A stretch of 64,000 bases of DNA from Chryseobacterium sp. CH25 (GTDB taxonomy: Bacteria > Bacteroidota > Bacteroidia > Flavobacteriales > Weeksellaceae), in NCBI RefSeq assembly GCF_004119455.1, contig NZ_NRQT01000012.1:1-64000 (forward strand), in the 5' to 3' direction. The position numbers and the translations under genes were made by a program. This document shows positions 24,801 through 32,880 of the stretch, piece by piece. Position 1 is the first letter of the stretch. Every line of letters begins with the position of its first letter. The notes under the pieces are model-generated. The model was given only the letters and a program-made list of their open reading frames with translations, did no database searches and was not told the origin of the DNA.

Positions 24801-24839
24801 AGAATACAGACCTTCAACTGTTAATTGAACAGGAATCAT
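21804..24839 (-). CDS. sbcC: Exonuclease subunit SbcC (Rad50-like)
   Basis: A 1011-residue SMC-like ATPase, partner of SbcD in the complex that opens and degrades hairpins and blocked DNA ends. Walker A is GAVGSGKSS (about 35-43). Two long coiled-coil arms surround the zinc hook CPLCG (Cys about 499 and 502), where two molecules join. The C-terminal lobe has the ABC signature TLSGGQAFQVSLSLALALAE and Walker B FFFIDEGFGTQD, then GIISHVEELKEKIP. The size is typical. The gene begins 3 nt after sbcD ends, so both are made together. The coding strand is rich in Glu/Lys/Gln codons as expected for coiled coils. Confidence 0.96.
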   Translation of the reverse strand: MIPVQLTVEGLYSYQERQTIDFKNLTEAGLFGIFGAVGSGKSSVLEAISFALYGETERLNMRDKRAYNMMNLKSNTSYIEFDFINYENKLFRATRDFRRNSKKFEDVKPYSVTFYENSNGKWIPLDHSNAEEIIGLSYSNFKRTIIIPQGQFKEFLELGAAERTNMMKEIFSLQRYDLQNNVSALNARNRSELDQLEGQLKGFEEINEEKIQLQKNLLGEEQKKLVQANEKFEKVSQTYQQLKNLKTDFESLKQNQENFNRLSEQKSHMDALEAQSDLYDRTFRAFSPLIVEKNRLSKSIIEKKNEKEIHTKTLQETEGIFNAVKEQLTALEPKFKALEQSRIQENDLNLIVQILKFYDEIKTLKERTQKGSEKVAEVEIQRDAIQKKIIELSKNIDVLKEQKLDTSLLSSVGNWFIQQKNLKKSQQEQVEKTEKQQKQIELIAEELKPFALQENFKADFNRKKEALEAQKKELSQKLDHLKIQKELSRFASELHDGEACPLCGSQEHPHIVEFHDVNAELQEIQEKIKTIEQETQQLQQQENTIEKILDRKKIFEEQLASEQKVLQQIQKDLENHLQQFTWKPFSPDQENDFEKKRLESFAVEKKIEETDKTISLERETLEKENKVLEKYKNALETFKLEEATKQKEINISLSNLKILEWEPYASKSVTEVEEVYQKLVQSNTETEQLYQKAFQQEKDLTPKLAEQKTIVDQTEKQIVALEKEISENQQTIDKALNEQNFTTFNEVENILQQEINLQEARTRIQQFKIDFETLKKVIEGLELKLKDLSFDDEQFSLAEKQFEEAQTELKQINDAVVTMAAEKERLEKEYKKKEELLKELSTLQKRSENLKLMMNLFKGAGFVQYVSSIYLRQLCDHANSRFHRMTRNQLSLQLNENNDFEIIDYLNEGRSRSVKTLSGGQAFQVSLSLALALAESVQSNAQADKNFFFIDEGFGTQDTESVNIVFETLTNLMKENRIVGIISHVEELKEKIPTALNIVKDEERGSLIEII

Positions 24840-24842
24840 AGC

Positions 24843-26048
24843 TTAGGCATTTAAAATTTCGTTAAACAATTTCATCAGTTCTTCATTGGCTTCCTGGCCT
24901 GCATTTTTTGATTTAAAATAATCTTTGAACAGGGTTTCTATATTCTGATTGAGATTAATTTCATGACTTGTTTCTTCATTGGATTCCTGGTTTTTAACTT
25001 TAGGAATCAAATGAACAATTCCTGTATGGGACTGATAGATCAGTCTGCGTTCATCAGCTGTTAAGAAGGTTTCACTTTCTAATGTTAATTCAATAAATGT
25101 ATTTGGGTTTTCCTTTAGCCACTGAACAGTTTCATCTACGGATGTAAACGTTTTTCTTACTAAAGCTCTTCCGCTTTTCAATATCTTTTTTTCATAAGAA
25201 ACAGGTTTTCCCGGTTCTGCATCAATCATTGAAACATACTTTGTCTGCCCCGCTTCACTAAAGCTGTAGCATAGGGGAGAAGAAGAGTAGATGACAGGTC
25301 TTTCCTTTGTCCCGATATTCTGAAAACCATGTAGATGGCCTAATGCTGTATATTGAATCTGCTCAGGAATACTATCAGAATAAATAAGATCTGCATTCCC
25401 GATTTTAATTGGTTTTTCACCTTCAGGTTCTTCCAGAATGTCAGCATCTCTTTTATTCATGTATAAATGAGCGGTGAGAAGGTTGATTCCGTTTTCATCA
25501 CAAAACTCGTTTGCAAGATCTTTCCAGGCTCTGGAAAGGACATTATTAATCTCTTCTTCCTTATTTTCTCCTAAATATTCCTTCAAACGGATCTCATTGG
25601 CGTAAGGAGTATGCAACAGTCTCACAGGGAAATCAATAGTATTGATCTTTATTTCTATAAAGCCTTCTTTTGAATGGGTAATTTTAAAATGTTCTGTTTC
25701 AAACGGGACAATTTCTGCTTTGGGATGACCTATGAGAATAATTCCGCATTCTCTGGCCAGGGGATCCGGAGCATTGATGAGGTTGGGAGAATCATGATTT
25801 CCTGAAATAGCAATAACAGGACGTTTTCCATTCTGCGATAAACGTTTCAGAGTCTTATAAAAAAGCTCAACGGCTTCTACAGCAGGGTTGAAATTATCAA
25901 ACAGATCACCGGCAATAAGGATCATATCTGCATGCTCATCATCAGCAATCGTGATGATCTCTTCCATTACTGAAACCTGTTCTTCCAGCCGGGAAAAGCG
26001 GTCCAGTCGTTTTCCTAAATGCCAGTCGGCTGTATGTAGAATTTTCAT
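24843..26048 (-). CDS. sbcD: Exonuclease subunit SbcD (Mre11-like)
   Basis: A 401-residue metallophosphoesterase nuclease. The five phosphoesterase motifs are visible: DWHLGKRL (residues about 8-15), GDLFD, GNHDSP, a His in LLTAHLYM, and GHLHGFQN. It uses two Mn ions and works with SbcC to cut DNA hairpins and protein-blocked ends. A C-terminal capping domain follows (about 290-401). The sbcD-sbcC order with a 3-nt gap is the standard operon. The start MKILHTADWHLGKRLDRFSR is the universal SbcD start. Confidence 0.96.
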   Translation of the reverse strand: MKILHTADWHLGKRLDRFSRLEEQVSVMEEIITIADDEHADMILIAGDLFDNFNPAVEAVELFYKTLKRLSQNGKRPVIAISGNHDSPNLINAPDPLARECGIILIGHPKAEIVPFETEHFKITHSKEGFIEIKINTIDFPVRLLHTPYANEIRLKEYLGENKEEEINNVLSRAWKDLANEFCDENGINLLTAHLYMNKRDADILEEPEGEKPIKIGNADLIYSDSIPEQIQYTALGHLHGFQNIGTKERPVIYSSSPLCYSFSEAGQTKYVSMIDAEPGKPVSYEKKILKSGRALVRKTFTSVDETVQWLKENPNTFIELTLESETFLTADERRLIYQSHTGIVHLIPKVKNQESNEETSHEINLNQNIETLFKDYFKSKNAGQEANEELMKLFNEILNA

Positions 26049-26117
26049 AAAAAGTATATCAATGTTTAAAGGAAATATAGGCTTTTAAAGGTCATTAGGT
26101 TAAATAATGACCGATTT

Positions 26118-26270
26118 CTATGGTTTATCATCAGCTTCCTTTGCTTTGAAATCCTGATGAATTTGTTTTAAACGTGCCTTTCTTTCTGCTTCTGCGTTTT
26201 GTGCTTTCTTTTTTTTCTGCTCAATCTGCTTTTTATTTTTTTTCCTGTTTGCTTCGTTGTTTTTGCTCAT
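26118..26270 (-). CDS. Small lysine-rich protein
   Basis: A 50-residue frame starting MSKNNEANRKKNKKQ and ending in EADDKP, found by reading the gap between sbcD and the next gene. About a third of its residues are Lys or Arg, the rest mostly Glu, Gln, Ala and Asn, which predicts one long charged helix. No domain or signal is visible. Its codons look like those of the neighbours and it has an ATG preceded by A/T-rich leader. The function is unknown; nucleic-acid binding is a guess from charge only. It may be non-coding. Confidence 0.5.
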   Translation of the reverse strand: MSKNNEANRKKNKKQIEQKKKKAQNAEAERKARLKQIHQDFKAKEADDKP

Positions 26271-26438
26271 ATCATATTTGTTGATAGCGAGTAATTTTTA
26301 TGGATAAAAAATTGCTTCTTCAAAAATAAGAAACAAAATTGCAAAGTTGAAATATATTGATCATTCAATCTATGATTGGAATAAGTCTTTTTCAGTTAGA
26401 TTTTTTTATTAGTATTTTTGAAAAAAAATTATTTCCAC

Positions 26439-27260
26439 ATGAGAGTTGTATTAACTTTTTGGCTTGTTTTATTGAGTTTATCTATTAACGGTCAGAATAT
26501 TTCCAGAAATGCCGAAATTAGAGCAGAAGGAGTAGAATTATATCAAAGTGAAATGGCAAGCTGGTATGGTACTGATATCTTTAAGAGTCAGTATACTAAG
26601 AGTGAAAATGTAGGGGGATATTTTTCTTATCTCGATGGAAAAACACCCAGATGTATCTTCTTTTCCAAAAACAATAAAGTAATAGCAACCCTATCTTTTC
26701 CTACGGGTTATAACCCGGAAAAGGCTCAAAAAGACTTTACTGAAAGAGATTTTACCCCTAAAGAGATGGATTATTTCAGTATAAGACAAAGCGCAATCAA
26801 AAGAGTACAGAATGATACTATTTTTAAACATTATAAAAATGCCAGTCTCAATCTGGTTCCTGTTATCAGAAACGGAGTGAAAAAAGTGTATGCACTTACA
26901 GGGCCTTCTATAGATAATATTGTCATTTTTGGTAATGATTATCTTATGACTTTTAATGATAAAAATGAAGTTAAAAATGTAGAGAAATTACATCAGGGGA
27001 TGATTGTTCAAAAGATTATTGATGAAAAGGGTGGATCCGTTGGGGGTGCCCATAGCCATGTTTTGGAAAACTGGCAGGAAATAACCCCAACAGATATTTG
27101 TACATTGATGCTTTATCAGAGGTTTACCAACTGGAATTATTATACTGTTGTATCTAAAAAGTATGTGAGCCATTGGGACTGTAAATCAAATGATTTGGAT
27201 ATCATGACTTCTGAAGAGTATGAAAAGATGGCAGATAAAGATAATAAAGAAAATAAATAA
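26439..27260 (+). CDS. Secreted protein of unknown function
   Basis: A 273-residue exported protein. The frame is open from a TTG at 26418, but that TTG is the end of a good -7 box (TATTTTTG, 26413-26420), so the ATG at 26439 is preferred. It gives a clean signal peptide (MRVVLTFWLVLLSLSINGQ). The mature part has mixed strands and helices, including YFSYLDGKTPRCIFFSKNNK and a histidine pair in GGAHSHVLENWQEITPTDIC. No lipobox and no sorting tail. I do not recognise a family. The VF530-type gene begins 5 nt after it, so they may share a transcript. Confidence 0.72.
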   Translation: MRVVLTFWLVLLSLSINGQNISRNAEIRAEGVELYQSEMASWYGTDIFKSQYTKSENVGGYFSYLDGKTPRCIFFSKNNKVIATLSFPTGYNPEKAQKDFTERDFTPKEMDYFSIRQSAIKRVQNDTIFKHYKNASLNLVPVIRNGVKKVYALTGPSIDNIVIFGNDYLMTFNDKNEVKNVEKLHQGMIVQKIIDEKGGSVGGAHSHVLENWQEITPTDICTLMLYQRFTNWNYYTVVSKKYVSHWDCKSNDLDIMTSEEYEKMADKDNKENK

Positions 27261-27265
27261 AAATA

Positions 27266-27514
27266 ATGTCAGAATCAAAAGACCCTTTACACGGAAAAAG
27301 ACTTGATGCCATTCTTGAAGAATTGGTAGAATACTATCAGGGCTTTGAGGAGTTGGGAAAACAGATCAATATCAAATGTTTTACAGATAACCCGAGTATC
27401 AATTCATCATTGAAGTTTTTACGGAAAACAGATTGGGCCAGAGCGAAAGTTGAAAGCTTGTATCTGTATGTTTTAAGACAGAAAAAAAGAGACGAAGCCA
27501 GGAATAAGAAGTAG
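27266..27514 (+). CDS. VF530 family DNA-binding protein
   Basis: An 82-residue protein matching the VF530/DUF2132 family from start to end: DPLHGKRLDAILEELVEYYQ, then IKCFTDNPSINSSLKFLRKT, then DWARAKVESLYL. The family has a compact helical fold; DNA binding was proposed from structure, and its cellular role is not established. The C-terminal tail is strongly basic (RQKKRDEARNKK). It starts 5 nt after the secreted protein gene, an unusual pairing of a cytoplasmic with an exported product. Confidence 0.88.
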   Translation: MSESKDPLHGKRLDAILEELVEYYQGFEELGKQINIKCFTDNPSINSSLKFLRKTDWARAKVESLYLYVLRQKKRDEARNKK

Positions 27515-27521
27515 CAGTGAT

Positions 27522-27674
27522 GGAAGCTGGATGAATGATATCGGAAGTTTTTGCTGGTCTTACAACTTCTGATCGTTCATGGATTAAAATTCATGGTTCT
27601 GTTTTGGGATGAAAAAAGAGCAATAATTGTTTTTTATGTCTTTCATAGCTTCCTTCTTCCTTCTCCCAGCTTCC
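27522..27674. repeat. Intergenic element with GGAAGCTGG inverted ends, copy 1
   Basis: GGAAGCTGG (27522-27530) and CCAGCTTCC (27666-27674) are perfect inverted ends of a 153-nt stretch with no coding frame. The same end motif bounds 60701-60822. Confidence 0.6.
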
Positions 27675-27701
27675 GATCTGTTTAATTCATTTCAAAAAGA
27701 G

Positions 27702-27709
27702 TATATTTG
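27702..27709 (+). promoter_or_regulatory. Candidate -7 box for the FKBP gene
   Basis: TATATTTG matches TAnnTTTG exactly, 42 nt before the ATG at 27752 and just after the repeat element. Confidence 0.6.
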
Positions 27710-27751
27710 TATTATTAATCGTGAGAAAAAAATCACGACAAAAAAGAAAAT

Positions 27752-28252
27752 ATGACAATCGAAAACAACCACGTTGTAGCTGTAAAGTATATCCTTCACA
27801 CTATCGAAGCAGATGGAACTAAAGTTCTAGTAGAAGAAACAACAGCAGAAAACCCACTTACATTTTTGTATGGTGTTGGAATGATGATTCCAAAATTTGA
27901 AGAGAATATCCTTGGTTTGAAAGCTGGTGATACAGCTGCTTTTGTAATTCAGCCTGAAGAAGCTTACGGAGAAAGACAACCTGATGCTATTGCTCAATTA
28001 CCAATTGAAATGTTCAAAGAATCAGGAACTCCTCCAATTGGAGCAATTTTACCTTTATCAGACAACCAAGGGAATAACTTCCAGGCTTTTGTAGTAGAAG
28101 TAACTCCTGAAGCTGTAGTAGCAGACCTTAACCACCCAATGGCTGGTAAAGTGTTAGATTTCCAGGTTGAAGTTTTAAACACTCGTCCTGCAACAGAAGA
28201 GGAATTATCTCACGGTCACGCTCACGGGATTGACGGAACTGAGGGTCACTAA
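27752..28252 (+). CDS. FKBP-type peptidyl-prolyl cis-trans isomerase, SlyD-like
   Basis: A 166-residue cytoplasmic prolyl isomerase/chaperone. FKBP core: MTIENNHVVAVKYILHTIEA, then NPLTFLYGVGMMIPKFEENI and LGLKAGDTAAFVIQPEEAYG. The insert-in-flap domain follows (about 75-125) with DNQGNNFQAFVVEVTPEAVV, then DLNHPMAGKVLDFQVEVL closes the fold, all as in SlyD. The short C-terminus is His-rich (HGHAHGIDGTEGH) and could bind nickel or other metals, though it is much shorter than in E. coli SlyD. It has a strong promoter and its own terminator. Confidence 0.93.
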   Translation: MTIENNHVVAVKYILHTIEADGTKVLVEETTAENPLTFLYGVGMMIPKFEENILGLKAGDTAAFVIQPEEAYGERQPDAIAQLPIEMFKESGTPPIGAILPLSDNQGNNFQAFVVEVTPEAVVADLNHPMAGKVLDFQVEVLNTRPATEEELSHGHAHGIDGTEGH

Positions 28253-28263
28253 AAAATAATATG

Positions 28264-28291
28264 ATGTCCGATTTTTTTCGGACATTTTTTT
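28264..28291 (+). terminator. Terminator of the FKBP gene
   Basis: ATGTCCGA pairs with TCGGACAT around a T loop, then T run. Confidence 0.9.
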
Positions 28292-28331
28292 GATTGGATT
28301 TTTTATAAAGATCTCAATCTGACATAAAATA

Positions 28332-28365
28332 AAAATACCTCACAGAATTTTCTGTGAGGTATTTT
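28332..28365. terminator. Perfect palindromic hairpin, probable terminator
   Basis: AAAATACCTCACAGA pairs with TCTGTGAGGTATTTT. It is symmetric and could end transcripts from the minus-strand gene at 28459 after passing the repeat at 28398. Confidence 0.75.
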
Positions 28366-28397
28366 CTTATAAGTAATAATAGTCAAATAATGTTTGG

Positions 28398-28448
28398 CAT
28401 TCCCCTCCGCTGGAGGGGTGTCAAATCTTCGATTTGACGGGGTGGTTA
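28398..28448 (+). repeat. Dispersed double-hairpin repeat, copy 2
   Basis: CCCCTCC-GCT-GGAGGGG hairpin, then GTCAAATC-TTC-GATTTGAC hairpin, then GGGGTGGTT. Compared with copy 1 the stems differ on both arms so that pairing is kept. Confidence 0.82.
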
Positions 28449-28458
28449 TATCAAACTC

Positions 28459-29052
28459 TTACTCCGCATCATGCTCCGTCACATCAATCAACGTAAGAAA
28501 CCATTTTCCATCAATCTTCGTCATGATAAATCTGAATCCGTTAACTGGAGCATTTTCCTTACTGTTTTCAGCAAGTGTTACAAAAACAACATTTTTAGGA
28601 TTGGAATTGATCTTAAAAATTTCCTGATCTTTAACCGAGTATTGCTCTAAGAACTTGTCAGCATAATTATTAACAGCATTAGAATTAAACTGAGCTGATA
28701 ATCCTTCTTTTTTCCACTGTTTATTTTTTACATCATACTCAAGCGTAGTATCAAATTGTACCGGAAATTGATTTCTGATATTCCAGGCCTTTTGAATGTA
28801 ATCTAATGACATACCGAAATCAATATTCTCATTTAAAACAAATCCAAGATCCCCGCCACTTTTAAAAAGGATGCCTACTCCATAGGTTTCGTTCACATAT
28901 TTATTCATGAGATCGCCATTTTTGTTCTGGAAACCTTTTAAGATATCGGTCACAGCTATAGAAATCTCCTTTTTATCTTCAGCGGTTTGTGCTTTGAAAA
29001 CACTAAAGCTACAAAGCATAAGCAGCAATGTGTACATAAAAATCTTCTTCAT
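28459..29052 (-). CDS. Secreted protein of unknown function
   Basis: A 197-residue protein with a signal peptide (MKKIFMYTLLLMLCSFSVFKAQ). The mature region reads as a single globular domain with a C-terminal strand FRFIMTKIDGKWFLTLIDV, a pattern seen in NTF2-like secreted domains, but this is only a resemblance. No lipobox or sorting tail. It starts 3 nt after the YchJ gene ends on the same strand, so the two are translated from one transcript. Function unknown. Confidence 0.7.
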   Translation of the reverse strand: MKKIFMYTLLLMLCSFSVFKAQTAEDKKEISIAVTDILKGFQNKNGDLMNKYVNETYGVGILFKSGGDLGFVLNENIDFGMSLDYIQKAWNIRNQFPVQFDTTLEYDVKNKQWKKEGLSAQFNSNAVNNYADKFLEQYSVKDQEIFKINSNPKNVVFVTLAENSKENAPVNGFRFIMTKIDGKWFLTLIDVTEHDAE

Positions 29053-29055
29053 ATT

Positions 29056-29433
29056 TTAATCTAAAAATTCACCTGAAACATAATACCAGCGTTCATGCAT
29101 TTTCTGGAAAACAGAAAACTCATGATGAATTTGAGGATGTCCGTCCTGATCGGTATAATAAGCCTTAAACTCTATATGATTCAGAGCAGGAGTTTGAACG
29201 ATTTCCAGTTTTGTCCATTCATTAATTTCTCCCCATTCCTGTAGATCCCTTTTGTTATGATATTTTCGTTTTCCCGGAAGGGTTGTTTCCATTAAATATT
29301 CACCATTCGGAATAGCAAAGGCGGAAAATCGGGAACGCATTAATGCTTCAGCAGTAGGAGCATGTTTTTCTCCGGTATGATAAGGCTTACAACATTCTTC
29401 GTAGGATTTTCCTGAACAGCAGGGACAATTCAT
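29056..29433 (-). CDS. YchJ family protein (SEC-C zinc motif)
   Basis: A 125-residue cytoplasmic protein. It opens with a SEC-C-like zinc motif MNCPCCSGKSYEECCKPYH and continues with the YchJ core (PTAEALMRSRFSAFAIPNGE, FKAYYTDQDGHPQIHHE, ERWYYVSGEFLD). The core fold is NTF2-like. The cellular function is not known; the zinc motif resembles that at the end of SecA. It is the first gene of a two-gene unit with the secreted protein at 28459. Confidence 0.9.
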   Translation of the reverse strand: MNCPCCSGKSYEECCKPYHTGEKHAPTAEALMRSRFSAFAIPNGEYLMETTLPGKRKYHNKRDLQEWGEINEWTKLEIVQTPALNHIEFKAYYTDQDGHPQIHHEFSVFQKMHERWYYVSGEFLD

Positions 29434-29482
29434 TTTTTTGATTTAAAATTTTAAGTTGCAAAAATATAATAAATATCAATAG

Positions 29483-29502
29483 GAACGGGTTTTAGCCCGT
29501 TC
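29483..29502. repeat. Short hairpin repeat (GAACGGG...CCCGTTC)
   Basis: GAACGGG (29483-29489) pairs with CCCGTTC (29496-29502) around TTTTAG. The following 120 nt to the terminator at 29630 contain GATCTGCG-type repeat words and no coding frame. It resembles intergenic repeats common in this genus. Confidence 0.5.
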
Positions 29503-29629
29503 TAACTATGTAACCAATCCATTAGCTTTAGCCAAAATTTATTTCCCCATTGAGCTTATCTTTCAGGTTTTGCTTTAATCAGATCTGCGTTATTTGCCTG
29601 ATCTGCGAGAATAATTTTAGGCTTAGATC

Positions 29630-29662
29630 AAAAAAAGAAGCACTCTTAAAAAAGAATGCTTC
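29630..29662 (-). terminator. Terminator of the M3 peptidase gene
   Basis: On the minus strand GAAGCATTCTT pairs with AAGAGTGCTTC (one wobble), followed by seven T. Confidence 0.88.
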
Positions 29663-29669
29663 CTTGGTA

Positions 29670-31811
29670 TTATTTAATAAACCCTCTGTTTCTTAATAAA
29701 GGTTTAATATCCGGATCGTGTCCTGTGAAATCTCTGAATGCCTGGTTAAGATCTACAGAATTTCCTACAGAAAGAATATATTTTCTGAAACGGTCACCGT
29801 TCTCTCTTGTTAATCCACCGTTTTTGCTGATCCATTCCCATGCATCGTTATCCAATGTTTCAGACCATAGATAAGCATAATATCCAGCTGAATATCCGCC
29901 ACCCCAAATGTGGGCAAAATAAGGCGTATGGTATCTTGGTGGAACTGTTGCTAAGGTAAATCCGTGGTTTGTTAAAGATTGTTTTTCAAAATCTAAAACA
30001 GGGATAAACTGGCTGTCATTGGTTACAGAATGCCAATCCATATCTAAAGCTGCTGCAGAAATCAATTCCGTAGTCATATACCCTTGGTTGAAGGTAGCTG
30101 CTTTTTTAATTTTATCTACCAGAGCCTGAGGAATAGGTTGCTTTGTTTCATAATGAACCGCATAGTTCTTGATAACCATTGGGTCAAGTGCCCAGTGTTC
30201 GTTGATTTGAGAAGGGAATTCCACAAAGTCTCTTGGTACATTTGTTCCTGAAAGAGACGGATACTTCTGGCTTGCAAACATTCCGTGGATAGAGTGTCCA
30301 AATTCATGGAAGATTGTCGAAACATCATCAAAACTAATTAATGATGGTTTTCCAGGAGCAGGTTTCTGATAATTGTAGCAGTTTACAATGACCGGTTTTG
30401 TTCCCATCAGATAAGACTGCTCTACGAAGTTGCTCATCCATGCACCTCCATTTTTAGAATCTCTAGTGTAGAAATCCAGGTAATAGATGGCGATAGATTT
30501 TCCATCATGATCGAAAACTTCATAAGTCACTACATCTGGGTGGTAAACTGGAAGATCAGTTCTCTTTTTGAAAGTTAATCCATAGAATTTTTCAGCAGCA
30601 AAGAAAACTCCTTTTTCTAAAACGGTTGTGATTTCGAAGTAAGGTTTAATTTCACTCTCGTCAAGGTCAAATTTAGCTTTTCTTACCTGTTCAGCATAGA
30701 AATTCCAGTCCCAAGGTTCTACTTTGAAACCGCCTTTTTGCTGATCGATTAGATCCTGGATATCTTTAGCTTCACGTCTTGCAGTTTCAACTGCTGGTGT
30801 GGCAACCTGGTTCATCAGCTTAGTAGCAGCTTCAGGGGTTTTCGCCATCTGATCCTGAAGCTTCCATTCTGCGAAATTCTTTTTACCAAGAATCTGAGCT
30901 TTCTTCAATCTGATTTTAGCTAGTTTTTCAATCGTTTCTCTTGTATCGTTAGCATCACCCTTTTCAGCTCTTGTCCATGAAGCTTTGAATAGCTTTTCTC
31001 TGGTCGCTCTGTTTTTTAGGTTTTGCAAAAGAGGTTGTTGGGTTGTATTTTGTAGAGCAAGAAGATATTTTCCTGGTTGTCCTGCTGTTTTAGCATCAGC
31101 TGCAGCCGCTGCAATTTCATCAGCAGAAAGTCCATCCAGTTCTTTTGCGTCAGAAAAGAATACACCACCTTGTTTTCTTGCTTCCAATAATTTATTGGCA
31201 TATTGAGTAGAAAGTGAAGCTAATTCCTGGTTGATCTGCTTCAATGTTTCCTTATCTGCAGCAGAAAGATTAGCTCCTGCAATCTCAAAGTTTTGCTTAT
31301 AATATTGTACCAATCTCTTGCTTTCAGGATCTAATCCGTCTTCTTTGATTGATTTGATTCTTTTATAAAGATTTTCATTCAGGTACATTTTATCAGAATG
31401 TGCTGCAAAAATAGGAGCATATTCTTCATCCAAAGCCTGTAGAGTAGGGTTCGTATTCGCACTTGTTAAGTTTGAGAATACAATCTGTGCTCTTCTCAGT
31501 ACTTCACCACTTTTTTCCAATGCAACAATGGTATTTTCAAAAGTAGGGGAAGCAGGGTTATTGGCAATTTTCTCAATTTCAGCAGCATGTTGCTTTAATC
31601 CGAATTCAAAAGCCGGTTTAAAATGTTCGTTTTTAATTTTGTCAAACTCCGGAGCTTCGTACTGAAGCTTGCTCTTCTTCATAAAAGGGTTTGAAGATAA
31701 TGATGGATCAGGGGCAGGAAGTTCCTGTTGAGTATCGGTCTGTTTCATTGTAGTACAAGATTGATTGAACGCCAAGGCAGAAATTAATAATACCGATGAA
31801 ATATTCTTCAT
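29670..31811 (-). CDS. M3 family metallopeptidase, peptidyl-dipeptidase Dcp type (lipoprotein)
   Basis: A 713-residue zinc peptidase. The N-terminus MKNISSVLLISALAFNQSC ends in a lipobox-like Cys, so it is probably a periplasmic-side or surface lipoprotein. The zinc site HEFGH is at about 502-506 (FHEFGHSIHGMF), with the third ligand Glu downstream in FVEFPSQINEHW. The C-terminal substrate-binding region has RYHTPYFAHIWGGGYSAGYY, characteristic of Dcp rather than oligopeptidase F. It would remove C-terminal dipeptides from peptides. It is a single gene with its own terminator, and like the S9 peptidase upstream it fits a peptide-scavenging lifestyle. Confidence 0.92.
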   Translation of the reverse strand: MKNISSVLLISALAFNQSCTTMKQTDTQQELPAPDPSLSSNPFMKKSKLQYEAPEFDKIKNEHFKPAFEFGLKQHAAEIEKIANNPASPTFENTIVALEKSGEVLRRAQIVFSNLTSANTNPTLQALDEEYAPIFAAHSDKMYLNENLYKRIKSIKEDGLDPESKRLVQYYKQNFEIAGANLSAADKETLKQINQELASLSTQYANKLLEARKQGGVFFSDAKELDGLSADEIAAAAADAKTAGQPGKYLLALQNTTQQPLLQNLKNRATREKLFKASWTRAEKGDANDTRETIEKLAKIRLKKAQILGKKNFAEWKLQDQMAKTPEAATKLMNQVATPAVETARREAKDIQDLIDQQKGGFKVEPWDWNFYAEQVRKAKFDLDESEIKPYFEITTVLEKGVFFAAEKFYGLTFKKRTDLPVYHPDVVTYEVFDHDGKSIAIYYLDFYTRDSKNGGAWMSNFVEQSYLMGTKPVIVNCYNYQKPAPGKPSLISFDDVSTIFHEFGHSIHGMFASQKYPSLSGTNVPRDFVEFPSQINEHWALDPMVIKNYAVHYETKQPIPQALVDKIKKAATFNQGYMTTELISAAALDMDWHSVTNDSQFIPVLDFEKQSLTNHGFTLATVPPRYHTPYFAHIWGGGYSAGYYAYLWSETLDNDAWEWISKNGGLTRENGDRFRKYILSVGNSVDLNQAFRDFTGHDPDIKPLLRNRGFIK

Positions 31812-32064
31812 AAATATAGTTGTTATTAAAGTATAAAGATATTAAAAACTTGCCTTACAGTGGATATTTTAGTCTATGTATTTAATAAAACAGCTGTTTT
31901 AAACATTTTTATATAAATAGAAATAAGACCTTTGCTTTTATACAATATTTCCCAACAGTTAAATTATAGAGATTAAAAGGATAATGAGATGAAGATGTAA
32001 TATTTTTTATATTTTAGTTGTTATTAAATTATAATCAAAAAATAATCTATAAAAAATAATAAAC

Positions 32065-32879
32065 ATGAAAAAAAGAACTCTTTTTATTTTTTCAGCCTTA
32101 GTGGTTTTAGCCTCATGTAATGAAAGACATGAGAAAAAAATAAAGAAAATAATGGCTGGGTAGAGAAAGTAATCAATAAGGAAGCAGGACCTATTCAGCA
32201 GAGAGAATTCAATGGAGATTTTGATGAAATTCAGGTTTCTCAGGCAATAGATGCAGAAATTGTAAAGTCAGATACTGAAAAAATAGTGATTTCAGCCCCT
32301 CAAAGTATCATTGATGAAATACTTGTAGAGAACGAAGGTGGAAAAGTACACATTCACTACAAGAAAGGAATCAGGGTAATGAATATTAATAAAGTTACTG
32401 CAAAAATTTATACCAGAGATTTTACAAAACTGACAGCAGAATCTGCAGCAAGCATTAATGTAAAAGATAAATTTACTCAGGAAAAAACTGATATTGAAGT
32501 ATCAAGTGCAGGAAGTATCTCCGGAAATCTTGAAGCTAACGAATTCAATATTAATACAGATAGCAGCAGTAGCTTCAGTGGGAAGATCTGGGCTGTAAAT
32601 CTTGATATAGAATCTTCATCAGGATCAAGTATTGATATTTCCGGAAAAGCTAAAAATGCTGATATCAGTTCTTCTTCAGGCAGCAGCATTTCAGCTAGGG
32701 AAGTGATTGCAGATAATGTAGTGGCTGATGCATCCAGTGGGGCCAGCATTCATATCAGCGCAGTTTCTTCCGTTAAGGCAGAAGCCTCTTCAGGGGGAAG
32801 CGTTGATATCGCTAAAAAAGGAGACCTTAAAAGCGTTACTAAAGAAGAAAGTAGCGGCGGAAGTGTGAACATCCAATAA
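32065..32879 (+). pseudogene. Head-GIN/DUF2807 lipoprotein, frame broken at an A7 run
   Basis: The N-terminus MKKRTLFIFSALVVLASC (32065 onward) is a lipoprotein signal, but its frame stops at 32161-32163. The rest lies in another frame: from about 32141 it reads NGWVEKVINKEAGP and continues with REFNGDFDEIQVSQAIDAEI, the start of a DUF2807 auto-transporter adhesin-like domain, through to 32879. The join is seven A (32134-32140); eight would give HEKKNKENNGWVEKV and a full lipoprotein of 271 residues. The body is a beta-helix of short serine/glycine repeats (SSSGSSI, ASSGGSVDI, ESSGGSVNI). Either a sequencing undercall or a real mutation. Function of the family is unclear. Confidence 0.82.
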
Positions 32880-32880
32880 A

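Noticed and set aside
30985-31206. + strand frame rich in Ala and Ser
   Set aside because: Shadow of the M3 peptidase coding strand.
32477-32749. 90-codon minus-strand frame
   Set aside because: Antisense of the serine/glycine repeats of the GIN lipoprotein.
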